NCBI GenBank assembly: GCA_021298815.1
Contig: JAJTHE010000002.1
Coordinates: 1 to 64,000, forward strand
Source: Betaproteobacteria bacterium
Lineage (GTDB): Bacteria > Pseudomonadota > Gammaproteobacteria > Burkholderiales > CAIKXV01
Direction: 5' to 3'
DNA: 64,000 nucleotides
The notes below the pieces were generated by a model that had not been told where the DNA came from, searched no databases, and saw only the letters and a list, made by a program, of their open reading frames with translations. Both the position numbers and the translations under genes were made by a program. Shown here piece after piece: positions 53,496 to 61,635 of this stretch (positions are counted from its first letter, which is position 1; the number at the start of each line of letters is the position of its first letter).

Positions 53496-54728
53496 ATGGT
53501 CCCGCCATCATCCACGGGCGCCGCACTGTCGGGCCTGCGGGTCGTCGACCTCACGCAATATGAAGCGGGCACGTCCTGCACCCAGGCGCTGGCCTGGCTC
53601 GGCGCCGACGTGGTGAAGATCGAGCCGCCGACCGGCGAGAGCGGACGCTTCGCGTCCAGCAACGACGGCAAGGTCGACTCGTACTACTTCATCCTGATGA
53701 ACGCGAACAAGCGCAGCGTCGTCTGCGACATGAAGTCCGAGAGCGGCAAGGCGACGCTGATGCGTATGGTCGAGAAGGCCGACATCCTGATCGAGAACAT
53801 GTCCCCCGGCGGCATCGAGCGACTGGGCTTCGGCTACGACGTGGTGAGCAAGGTCAACCCGCGCCTCATCTACGCGCAGATCAAGGGCTTCGCGCCCGAC
53901 GGCCCGTATGCGAACTACCTGAGCTTCGACATGATCGCGCAGGCGACCGGCGGTGCGTTCGCGATCACCGGCGAGGCCGGCGGCCCGCCGATGCGGCCGG
54001 GCCCGCATGTCGGCGACACCGGCGCCGGCCTGCACTGTCTGGTCGGCATCCTCGCGGCGCTCAACCAGCGCCATGCGACCGGGCGCGGCCAGCGCATCGA
54101 GGTCTCGATGCAGGACGCGGTGATCAACTTCAACCGCATCGTGTTCGCAGGGCAACTGATGACCGGCGAGCCGGTGGCGCGTTCCGGCAACCAGAGCTCC
54201 CTCGGGGCGGCTGCGCCGAGCGAACTGTACCTGTGCCGGCCGGGCGGGCCGAACGACTACGTGATGGTCTACACCACGCGCGCCGGCAACTGGCACTGGC
54301 AGCGGCTGCTGAAGGTGATGGCGCGCGAGGACCTCAAGGACGACCCGCGCTTCTCCACTCCGGGTGCGCGCGCGAAGAACGCGAAGGAAGTCGACGCACT
54401 GGTCGGCGCGTGGTGCGCGACGCGCACCAAGGTCGAGGCGATGGAGACGCTGCAGGCGGCCGGCGTGCCGGCGGGCGCGGTGCTCGACACGCGCGAACTG
54501 ATGGAAGACCCGCACTTGCGCGCGCGCGGCATGTTCGCCGACATCGAGCACGCGACGCGCGGGAAGATGAGCATGCCGGGGTGGCCGGTAAAGATGACCG
54601 ACTCGAACGTGCCGGTGACCGCGGCGCCGCTGCTCGGCGCGCAGACGGCGGAGGTGCTGGCCGACTGGCTCGGCATGGACGAGGCGCAGGTGGCCGAGTA
54701 CACGAAGGTCAACCGTCCGGCTGCCTGA
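53496..54728 (+). CDS. Class III (CaiB/Frc-type) CoA-transferase
   Basis: Transfers CoA between carboxylates; 410 aa. The interlocked-dimer fold is shown by SCTQALAWLGADVVKIEPPT, YFILMNANKRSVVCDMKSES, RPGPHVGDTGAGLHCLVGIL (catalytic Asp174, equivalent to Asp169 of formyl-CoA transferase) and RGQRIEVSMQDAVINFNR. It is close to formyl-CoA:oxalate transferases, but the Gly-rich loop (GGGG) that closes over their active site is missing, so oxalate specificity is doubtful. GAGAGGAG precedes the ATG. Two Bug receptor genes follow in the same direction. Confidence 0.92.
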   Translation: MVPPSSTGAALSGLRVVDLTQYEAGTSCTQALAWLGADVVKIEPPTGESGRFASSNDGKVDSYYFILMNANKRSVVCDMKSESGKATLMRMVEKADILIENMSPGGIERLGFGYDVVSKVNPRLIYAQIKGFAPDGPYANYLSFDMIAQATGGAFAITGEAGGPPMRPGPHVGDTGAGLHCLVGILAALNQRHATGRGQRIEVSMQDAVINFNRIVFAGQLMTGEPVARSGNQSSLGAAAPSELYLCRPGGPNDYVMVYTTRAGNWHWQRLLKVMAREDLKDDPRFSTPGARAKNAKEVDALVGAWCATRTKVEAMETLQAAGVPAGAVLDTRELMEDPHLRARGMFADIEHATRGKMSMPGWPVKMTDSNVPVTAAPLLGAQTAEVLADWLGMDEAQVAEYTKVNRPAA

Positions 54729-54773
54729 GCGGCATCCCCGCAGGCACCCAGGAACGAAGGCAGGGAGGCTTCG

Positions 54774-55766
54774 ATGCACGTTTACCCGATGGCAGCATCC
54801 GCCGGCAGCATGGCCGCGACCGCGGTGGTGGCGCTCGGTTTCGCGGCGGCGGTCGCGCCGCTCGCGGCGAGCGCGCAGTCCTGGCCCTCGAAGCCGATCC
54901 GCATCGTCGTGCCGGGCACCGGCGGCGGTGGCGACTTCGCCGCACGCCTGATCGGACAGGGGTTGTCGCCGGTGCTGGGGCAGCCGATCGTGATCGAGAA
55001 CCGGCCGGTCGGCACCATACCCGGCGAGCTGGTGTCGCGCGCCGCGCCAGACGGCCACACGCTGCTGCTGTCGGCATCTACGCTGTGGCTCGCGCCGCTG
55101 CTGCAGGCGAACGTGCCCTACGACCCGCAGCGCGACTTCACGCCGGTGTCGCTGGTCACGATGTCGCCCAACATCCTGGTGGTGCCCAACGTGCTGCCGG
55201 TGAAGACGGTGAAGGAACTGATCTCCCTCGCGCGCCGGCGGCCGGGCGAACTCAACTACGGTTCCGGTGCCGCCGGCTCGTCCAACCACCTGTCCGCGGA
55301 ACTGTTCAACGCGATGGCGAAGGTGGACATCCCGCGCATCAACTACAAGAACCCGTCGCAGGCAGTCACCGACCTCATCTCCGGGCAGATCCAGGTACTG
55401 TTCTACAACGCCTCGACCGTGATCCCGCACGTGCAATCGGGCAAGCTGCGCGGGCTGGCGGTGACCAGCGCGAAGCCGACGGCGCTCGCGCCGCAGTTCC
55501 AGACCATGGCGCAGGCCGGCCTGCCTGGCTATGAAGCCGTCGCGACCTTCGGCCTGTTCGGCCCGGCCGGGTTGCCCGCGCCGGTGGTGTCGACGCTCAA
55601 TGCCGAGGTCGTACGCTTCCTGCAGCGGCCCGAGGTCCGGGAGAAATTCATCGCGGCCGGCAGCGAGACGGTCGGCAGCACGCCGGAGGAACTCGCCGCG
55701 CTGCTCAGGAACGACGTCGCGCGCTTCGGGCGGCTGATCAAGGATGCGAACCTGCGCGCGGACTGA
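54774..55766 (+). CDS. Bug/TctC-type solute-binding receptor, CoA-transferase operon copy 1
   Basis: 330 aa. Signal peptide (about 1-35, ending ASAQS), then SWPSKPIRIVVPGTGGGGDF and GQPIVIENRPVGTIPGELVS. The first ligand loop reads GTGGGGDFAARLIG, with an unusual extra Gly run where most relatives have a single Gly-Gly. GGGAGG lies five bases before the ATG, and the gene is 45 bases after the CoA-transferase. It likely delivers a carboxylate activated by that enzyme. Confidence 0.93.
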   Translation: MHVYPMAASAGSMAATAVVALGFAAAVAPLAASAQSWPSKPIRIVVPGTGGGGDFAARLIGQGLSPVLGQPIVIENRPVGTIPGELVSRAAPDGHTLLLSASTLWLAPLLQANVPYDPQRDFTPVSLVTMSPNILVVPNVLPVKTVKELISLARRRPGELNYGSGAAGSSNHLSAELFNAMAKVDIPRINYKNPSQAVTDLISGQIQVLFYNASTVIPHVQSGKLRGLAVTSAKPTALAPQFQTMAQAGLPGYEAVATFGLFGPAGLPAPVVSTLNAEVVRFLQRPEVREKFIAAGSETVGSTPEELAALLRNDVARFGRLIKDANLRAD

Positions 55767-55781
55767 CCGGAGGAGAAGACG

Positions 55782-56801
55782 ATGCAGGTCGAACGCATGG
55801 CGCGAACCTCCGGGTCCGCCTGTCTCGCGCAACGTGAGCCCCTGCTGCTGGCGTTCGCAGGAGTGTTTGCAGCGGCGCTCGCCGGAAACGCGATGGCCCA
55901 GCCGGCCTGGCCGGCCAAGCCGTTGCGCATCGTCGTGCCGTTCGCCGCGGGCGGCAGCAACGACGTGTTCGCGCGCGCGGTCGCCGACCGCCTGCCGGCC
56001 GTGCTGGGCCAGCCGGTGATTGTCGAGAACCGTGCCGGGGCGGGCAGCGCGACCGGCACCGCGTACGCGGTGCGCTCGGCGCCCGATGGCCATACCCTGC
56101 TCGCGGTGTCGAGCACGCTGACCACCCTGGCCGCGGTGCAGCCGAACCTGCCGTACAACGTGCCGGCCGATTTCGCGCCGGTCGGACTGGTCGCGCGCAG
56201 CGCGATGGGACTGTTCATCCATCCGGCGCTGCCGGTCAAGGACGTGCAGGGCCTGGTGCGCCTGGCACGCGCGCGGCCGGGCGAGATCAACTACGCGACG
56301 GCAGGCATCGGCGGCATCAACCAGTTCGCCACCGAGATGTTCCAGTCGATCGCGAAGGTCAGGCTCACCCACGTGCCCTACAAGGGCAATGCACCGGCCC
56401 TCACCGACGTGATGGGCGGCCATGTGCAGATGATGATCAGCAGCCTGCCGCCGGCGCTGCAGCATGTGCGCAGCGGGCGCCTGCGCCTGCTCGCGGTGTC
56501 GAGCGCGGAGCGTTCGCAGTTCGTGCCCGAACTGCCGACCCTGGCCGAGGCCGGCGTGCCGGGCTATGCGGCCGAACTGTGGTGGGGGATCGCGGCGCCC
56601 GCACGCACGCCGGACGCGGTGGTGCGGCGCCTGTCGCAGGAGCTGCAGAAGATCCTGGCCGAGCGCGAACTGCGCCAGCGCTTCCTCGACGAGGCGGCCA
56701 TCCCTTCGCCCGGCAGTCCCGAGTCGTTCGGCGAACTGATCGTGCGCGACCTCGCCACCTGGCGCAGGGTCGCCGCGGATCGCGGCATCCGGGCGGAGTG
56801 A
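55782..56801 (+). CDS. Bug/TctC-type solute-binding receptor, CoA-transferase operon copy 2
   Basis: 339 aa. Signal region about 1-42 (ending NAMAQPA), then LRIVVPFAAGGSNDVFARAV, GQPVIVENRAGAGSATGTAY and LTHVPYKGNAPALTDVMGGH. It lies 15 bases after its paralogue, preceded by GGAGGAG. The two differ in ligand-loop residues (GGSND versus GGGGD), so they probably bind different carboxylates. The gene ends ten bases before a convergent third Bug gene. Confidence 0.94.
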   Translation: MQVERMARTSGSACLAQREPLLLAFAGVFAAALAGNAMAQPAWPAKPLRIVVPFAAGGSNDVFARAVADRLPAVLGQPVIVENRAGAGSATGTAYAVRSAPDGHTLLAVSSTLTTLAAVQPNLPYNVPADFAPVGLVARSAMGLFIHPALPVKDVQGLVRLARARPGEINYATAGIGGINQFATEMFQSIAKVRLTHVPYKGNAPALTDVMGGHVQMMISSLPPALQHVRSGRLRLLAVSSAERSQFVPELPTLAEAGVPGYAAELWWGIAAPARTPDAVVRRLSQELQKILAERELRQRFLDEAAIPSPGSPESFGELIVRDLATWRRVAADRGIRAE

Positions 56802-56810
56802 CCCGCGCCC

Positions 56811-57779
56811 TCAGTCCAGCTTGACGCCCGCCTGTGCGACGGTCCGGCGCACCGTGTCGATGTCGCGCGCGATGAACGCGGCGAAGGCTTCCGGCGTGGT
56901 CGGCGACGGCACCACCCCGTCGGCGAGCAGCCGGTCGGCGATTGCCTTGTCCTGCAGCATCCGGGCCACCTCGGCATTCAGCCGGTCGACGATCGGCCGC
57001 GGCGTGCCTGCGGGCACCGCGAGTCCCTGCCAGTCGAAGGTGTCGTAGCCGGGCACGCCGGATTCGATCACGGTGGGCAGTTCCGGCGCCGCCGGGTTGC
57101 GCTGCGCACCGGTGACCGCGAGCCCGCGCAGCCGCCCGGCGCGCATCAGGGGCAGCGTCGAGCTCATGCTGCCGAACACCAGCGAGGTCTGGCCGCCGAT
57201 GGTGGCAGCGATGCCGGGGCCGGTCCCCTTGAACGGCACGTGCAGCATGCGCACGCCGGCCATCGACGAGAACAGTGCGGTGGCCAGGTGCACGTTGCCG
57301 CCGTTGCCGCTCGAAGCGTAGGTGACCTCGTCGGGCTTCGCCTTCGCCAGCGCGACGAGGTCGCGTACGTTCTTCACCGGCAGCGACGGATGCACCGCGA
57401 CGATGTAGGGGCCGCGCGAGAGCAGGCTCACCGGCTGGATGTCCTTCACCGGGTCGTAGGCGAGCCGGTGCAGGCTGGGCAGGATCGCGTAGCTGGTGGA
57501 GAGGATCACCAGCGTGTACCCGTCGGGCGGCGACTTCGCCGCATGCTCATAGCCGATGATGCCGGCGGCGCCAACGCGGTTCTCGACCACGACCGACTGT
57601 CCGAGTGCGCTCGACAGCGGTCCGGACACCAGCCGTGCCATGAAGTCGGCGCCGCCACCCGGCGCGAACGGCACCACCAGGCGCAGCGGCTTCGCGGGCC
57701 ATTGCTGCGCGCCGGCGGGCAGCGCGATCGCCAGCAGACAGAGGGCCGCTGCCGGGGAAACCTTCGTCATGGATCTCAT
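56811..57779 (-). CDS. Bug/TctC-type solute-binding receptor coupled to a cysteine hydrolase
   Basis: 322 aa. Signal peptide about 1-25 (PAGAQQ), then LRLVVPFAPGGGADFMARLV, GQSVVVENRVGAAGIIGYEH and LHVPFKGTGPGIAATIGGQT. The ATG overlaps the stop of the upstream cysteine hydrolase gene (ATGA), so these two form a coupled unit on the minus strand, divergent from the threonine-aldolase-like gene. Confidence 0.93.
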   Translation of the reverse strand: MRSMTKVSPAAALCLLAIALPAGAQQWPAKPLRLVVPFAPGGGADFMARLVSGPLSSALGQSVVVENRVGAAGIIGYEHAAKSPPDGYTLVILSTSYAILPSLHRLAYDPVKDIQPVSLLSRGPYIVAVHPSLPVKNVRDLVALAKAKPDEVTYASSGNGGNVHLATALFSSMAGVRMLHVPFKGTGPGIAATIGGQTSLVFGSMSSTLPLMRAGRLRGLAVTGAQRNPAAPELPTVIESGVPGYDTFDWQGLAVPAGTPRPIVDRLNAEVARMLQDKAIADRLLADGVVPSPTTPEAFAAFIARDIDTVRRTVAQAGVKLD

Positions 57780-58570
57780 CGCGGGGCCTCCGGTGCGCGG
57801 GCCTGGCCCGACAGTGCGGCGATCAATTGCGCCGAGGTGGCGGTGAACCCGTGCAGCTGCCGCACCAGGAAGTGGATCGCATCGACCACGTAGGCCTCCG
57901 ACGGGGTTCCGCAGGCGTCCTCGACCAGCACGCAGTCGTAGCCGAGGAAGGCCGCGTCCTGCAGGGTCGAGAACACGCAGCGGTCGGTGTTGATGCCGGC
58001 GAACAGCAGGGTGGTGATGCCGGCCTGGCGCAGCACGGAATCGAACTCGCTGTCCCAGAAGCCGGACAGCCGCTGCTTGAACACCTCGATGTCGCCGGGC
58101 CCGGGCGGAAGCTCCGCGATCTGTGCGGCGCCGAAGGACCCCTGCACCAGCACGGGGCCGCGGCCGCCCGGCGTGGGATCGCCGTAGCCGAAGGCCTCGG
58201 GCGTGCGCCGGCCGCGGTACATCTGCCCGGCGGGCAGGTTGGCGCGGTCGGCGCGGATGCCCCAGTTGAGCCAGATCACCCGGCTGCCGGCGGCCCGGAT
58301 GGCGTCGGCCAGGCCGGCGATCACTGGGATCGGCCTGCGCGCGGCGGTGAGGTCGTTGCCACGGCGCCCGAACCAGCCCTCCGGGTGGCAGAAGTCGTTC
58401 TGCATGTCGATCACCACCAGGCAGGTGCGGGCGAGGTCGACCTCGATCGGCAGCGGGCGTGCGTCGAAGCGCAGCGGCCTCGCTGGCATCGGCGCACGGA
58501 CCATGCTCACATGGTCCGTGTGGACCGTCCAGGTGCTGGAAGACGTCGGGCCGGGCTGGTGCGTGGTCAT
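57776..58570 (-). CDS. Isochorismatase-family cysteine hydrolase
   Basis: 264 aa. Family triad Asp55 (VVIDMQNDF), Lys165 (IEVFKQRLSGFWDSEFD) and Cys198 (AGINTDRCVFST), as in nicotinamidase, ureidoacrylate amidohydrolase and N-carbamoyl hydrolases. The KxRxSGFWDSEFD stretch resembles RutB-type enzymes most, but no other rut genes are present. It probably cleaves an amide or ureide whose substrate enters via the coupled Bug receptor. The ATG at 58570 has AGAGG six bases upstream; an ATG at 58588 is the alternative. Confidence 0.88.
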   Translation of the reverse strand: MTTHQPGPTSSSTWTVHTDHVSMVRAPMPARPLRFDARPLPIEVDLARTCLVVIDMQNDFCHPEGWFGRRGNDLTAARRPIPVIAGLADAIRAAGSRVIWLNWGIRADRANLPAGQMYRGRRTPEAFGYGDPTPGGRGPVLVQGSFGAAQIAELPPGPGDIEVFKQRLSGFWDSEFDSVLRQAGITTLLFAGINTDRCVFSTLQDAAFLGYDCVLVEDACGTPSEAYVVDAIHFLVRQLHGFTATSAQLIAALSGQARAPEAPR

Positions 58571-58743
58571 GTCGAGCCTCTGCTCCATCGATGGGGGCGA
58601 TGGTATGCGCCGTGCATGATTGATGCCAGCCCGGCCTGCCGACACGGCGCGGCGGCGCGGCACCCGTACAATCGGCGGCGCAGGCTCGGGCAGGGGCGAC
58701 GGGTACGTGGCCGCCGCCCGCCCGTCCCACAGGCGAACCTCCA

Positions 58744-59886
58744 TTGAATCCCTCGACCGATCTGCGAACCCTCGAAACGCCGGCGCTGCTGCTCGAACGC
58801 GCGCGCATGGACTACAACATCCTGCGTATGCAGTCGCAGGTGAGCGCGCTCGGCTGCCGGCTGCGGCCGCACGTGAAGACCAGCAAGAGCTGGCCGGTGG
58901 TGCGCGCGCAGATCGACGCCGGTGCGGCCTCGATCACGGTCTCCACGCTGAAGGAGGCCGAGCAGTTCCATGCCGCGGGCGTGCGCGACATCCTGTACGC
59001 GGTCGCGCTCGCGCCGAACAAGATCGCGCATGCACTGGACCTGCGCGCGCGCGGCTGCGACCTGGCGGTGATCGTCGATTCGGTCGCCTCGGCCAGCGCG
59101 GTGGCCGAGGCCTGCAACGGCACCGGCAGCCGCCTGCCGACGCTGATCGAGGTCGACAGTGACGGCCATCGCTCCGGCGTGAAGCCGGGCGACCCGGTTC
59201 TGGTGGAGATCGGCTGCGTGCTGCATGCCGCCGGCTGCCTGGCCGGCGTGATGACCCATGCCGGGGGCTCCTACGACCTCGACACGCCCGGGGCGCTGCA
59301 GGCCATGGCGGCACAGGAGCGCGATGCGGTGCTCGCCTGCGCGGCGGCGCTGCGCACGGCGAGGCTTCCCTGCGAGCGGGTGAGCGTGGGCTCGACGCCG
59401 ACCGCGCTGTCGGCCACCGACCTGCCCGGCGTGACGGAAGTGCGCGCGGGCGTGTACGTGTTCTTCGACCTGGTGATGGCCGGCATCGGAGTCTGCGCGC
59501 AGGACGACATCGCGCTGTCGGTGCTGACCAGCGTGATCGGCCACCAGGCGGACAAGGGCTGGATCATCGTCGATGCCGGCTGGATGGCGATGAGCCGCGA
59601 CCGCGGTACCGCGAAGCAGAAGGTCGACCATGGCTACGGCGCGATCTGCAGCGTCGACGGGCGGCCGCTGCCGGCCCTGTGGATGGGCGCGGCCAACCAG
59701 GAGCACGGCATCGTCTCGATGCGCGACGGGAGCTGCCCCTCGGACCTGCCCGGCCGCTATCCGATCGGCACGCTGCTGCGCGTGCTGCCCAACCACGCCT
59801 GTGCCACCGCCGCGCAGTACGACGCATACCGCGTGGTCGAGGGACTGTCGATCGTCGATACCTGGCCGCGCTTCTCCGGCTGGTAG
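58744..59886 (+). CDS. D-threonine aldolase / D-serine dehydratase-like PLP enzyme
   Basis: 380 aa, alanine-racemase fold type III. The PLP lysine is Lys45 in RPHVKTSKSWPVVRAQIDAG. A metal site typical of this group is visible near the C-terminus, His351 and Cys353 in LPNHACAT. Also IVDAGWMAMSRDRGTAKQK and VSVGSTPTALSATDLPGVTE. It could cleave a D-3-hydroxy-amino acid or dehydrate D-serine-type substrates; sequence alone cannot decide. The start TTG (58744) gives MNPSTDLRTLETPALLLERA. Divergent from the cysteine hydrolase across 173 bases. Confidence 0.88.
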   Translation: MNPSTDLRTLETPALLLERARMDYNILRMQSQVSALGCRLRPHVKTSKSWPVVRAQIDAGAASITVSTLKEAEQFHAAGVRDILYAVALAPNKIAHALDLRARGCDLAVIVDSVASASAVAEACNGTGSRLPTLIEVDSDGHRSGVKPGDPVLVEIGCVLHAAGCLAGVMTHAGGSYDLDTPGALQAMAAQERDAVLACAAALRTARLPCERVSVGSTPTALSATDLPGVTEVRAGVYVFFDLVMAGIGVCAQDDIALSVLTSVIGHQADKGWIIVDAGWMAMSRDRGTAKQKVDHGYGAICSVDGRPLPALWMGAANQEHGIVSMRDGSCPSDLPGRYPIGTLLRVLPNHACATAAQYDAYRVVEGLSIVDTWPRFSGW

Positions 59887-59922
59887 GGCTGGCGCGCCGG
59901 TCGTGCGGTGCGTCGTGCGGTG

Positions 59923-60768
59923 CTAGGGCGCGATCGGCGTGCCGCAGCCGCGCAGCCGGCGTCCGTCGACCTCGATGCGTACGGCGGCCGGGAACCGCTC
60001 GCCGCTCATGTCGTCGACGCAGGGATCCGGCAGGACGACGATCGTGTAGCGGCGTCCGCCGGACTCGCCGGTGTAGCGCGTGCTGCCATGCACCGGGCCG
60101 GGCGCCGCGGCGAGGTCGGGCCATTCCCGCCGTTGCAGGAAGTCGGGGCCGCCCGGCATCCCGGCCAGCAGCACGCGGTTCGCTGGGCCGACCTCGAGCA
60201 GCCAGCCCGGTTCGTTACCCTGTCCGCGGAAGGTGATGCCGCGGGCGCGGGCGTCCTCGACCAGCGACAGTGCGCGCACTTCGTTGCAGTACACCGGCGG
60301 TCCGGGCTTGCGCTGGAGCATCGCCTGTGCCCCGCGGTTCCAGAACAGCCAGTCCGCATCCTCGAAGCGCACGCCGGATCCGCTCGCGACCTGTGGCAGG
60401 CTGCGCCTGAGGCTGTCGATGCGCAGTTCCACCGCCTTCGCGCCGGGGAGCACGCGCGTGCCGAGGGTGCGTCCATCCTCGCAGCGCCAGCCCTCGGCAA
60501 GCAGGCGGGCCGGTGCGCCCGGCACGCCCGCACCGGCCGCCTCCGCCTTGCGCGCCCTGGCGGCGGCGTCTGCATCCACCGTCGCCGGCGGCTGCGCCGG
60601 GGCCCGGGAGAAGGAGGGCAGCGACGGCAACGAGGGCAGGGACGGCGCACGCAGCGAGCCGCAGCCTGCCAGCGCGGCCACCAGCGCCAGCAGCAGTGCC
60701 GTCGCGGAACGGGTCCGCGGCATCGGGCGACCGGCCGCGCGGGCGGTCTTCAGGGTCCCTGGATCCAT
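59923..60768 (-). CDS. Lipoprotein with MliC (lysozyme-inhibitor-like) and COG3650-type domains
   Basis: 281 aa. Signal peptide with lipobox ALAGCGS, then a PSLPSLPSLPS repeat linker. An MliC-like domain follows (about 95-170; WRCEDGRTLG, LRRSLPQVASGSGVRFEDAD and WLFWNRGAQAMLQR, with flanking Cys). A second domain begins near GITFRGQGNEPGWLLEV, the COG3650 pattern, and ends with Cys residues (DPCVDDMSGERF). MliC proteins inhibit C-type lysozyme at the outer membrane. Start ATG 60768 is used; ATG 60723 gives a more compact signal peptide. Convergent with the threonine-aldolase-like gene. Confidence 0.8.
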   Translation of the reverse strand: MDPGTLKTARAAGRPMPRTRSATALLLALVAALAGCGSLRAPSLPSLPSLPSFSRAPAQPPATVDADAAARARKAEAAGAGVPGAPARLLAEGWRCEDGRTLGTRVLPGAKAVELRIDSLRRSLPQVASGSGVRFEDADWLFWNRGAQAMLQRKPGPPVYCNEVRALSLVEDARARGITFRGQGNEPGWLLEVGPANRVLLAGMPGGPDFLQRREWPDLAAAPGPVHGSTRYTGESGGRRYTIVVLPDPCVDDMSGERFPAAVRIEVDGRRLRGCGTPIAP

Positions 60769-60879
60769 GCCGGGGATTGTATGCGTCCGGCGGCTGGCGC
60801 TTGCACTGGCGCGGCGATTGGCCGAACCTTGCCGGGTTGCGCTTCCTGCCCTGCTCAGACCCGAGAAGGACCCGCCCCG

Positions 60880-61635
60880 ATGGACACCCCGACGCCGGAC
60901 CCGCGCCTGAACCTCATCGCCCCCGATCCCGACGTGCGCTTCGACCGCGCGGTCGGCGAGTCGTACATCCGCTATGCCGGCATGCTCAACCAGCGCGGCT
61001 ACGTGCAGAGCTCGCTCGGAAACATGGTGATCCGGGTGCCGCATCCGAAGTACCGCGACGGCCTGTGCTACGTGAAGCCGCAGGGGCTGTCGCTGGAGGA
61101 GGCGACGATCGACGACCTGGTGATCACCGACATCGCGCATGGCGAGATCGTGTACGGCGAGCGCGCCACCACCGTCGGCCACCAGATGAACCGCGAGATC
61201 CTGCGCCTGCGCCCGGACGTGAACTGCGTGATCCACCTGCACCATGACGAGACGATCGCCTTCCTCGCCGCGGGCTTCGAGGAGATCCGGTCCACCTCGC
61301 TCACGTTCTCCTACCTGATGCAGAAGCCGGCGGCCTACCTGCCGGCGCATCTGAACGTCGAGGAGGACGTGGCGCCGATCAAGACCTTCATCCAGGACAC
61401 CAACTGCATCGTGATGCGCCGGCACGGCTTCACCGTGCTCGGGCGTTCGGTGTCCGAAGCCTACCATCGCACCAACGTGCTGGTGTCGGAAGTGAAGCGC
61501 AACATCATCGTCGAGACGCTGTGCGCCGCGCGCGGCACGAAGGGCGAGTACCTGTCGAAGGCGGACATGCAGTGGATGTTCGAGCGCGGCGATGCGGTGG
61601 TGTATCCCGAGGCGAAGAAGGGTGGCCAGGCATGA
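60880..61635 (+). CDS. Class II aldolase/adducin family protein
   Basis: 251 aa. Zinc-site histidines are in CVIHLHHDETIAFLAAGFEE and the downstream MRRHGFTVLGRSVSEAYHRT. Also GNMVIRVPHPKYRDGLCYVK and GERATTVGHQMNREILRLRP. Relatives include fuculose-phosphate aldolases and decarboxylases; the catalytic Glu position of sugar aldolases is not obvious to me, so the reaction is open. AGAAGGA precedes the ATG. The stop overlaps the start of a Bug receptor (ATGA), indicating coupling. Confidence 0.87.
   Translation: MDTPTPDPRLNLIAPDPDVRFDRAVGESYIRYAGMLNQRGYVQSSLGNMVIRVPHPKYRDGLCYVKPQGLSLEEATIDDLVITDIAHGEIVYGERATTVGHQMNREILRLRPDVNCVIHLHHDETIAFLAAGFEEIRSTSLTFSYLMQKPAAYLPAHLNVEEDVAPIKTFIQDTNCIVMRRHGFTVLGRSVSEAYHRTNVLVSEVKRNIIVETLCAARGTKGEYLSKADMQWMFERGDAVVYPEAKKGGQA

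Noticed and set aside
53508-56465. A 985-codon minus-strand open frame across the CoA-transferase and Bug genes
   Set aside because: It spans three confident plus-strand genes and their gaps; low-complexity composition and no domains.
59890-59922. GGCGCGCC palindrome and GTGCGGTGCG repeats between convergent genes, as a terminator
   Set aside because: Palindromic words of this type occur often at this GC content, and the arms do not form a stem longer than about four pairs with a usable loop.
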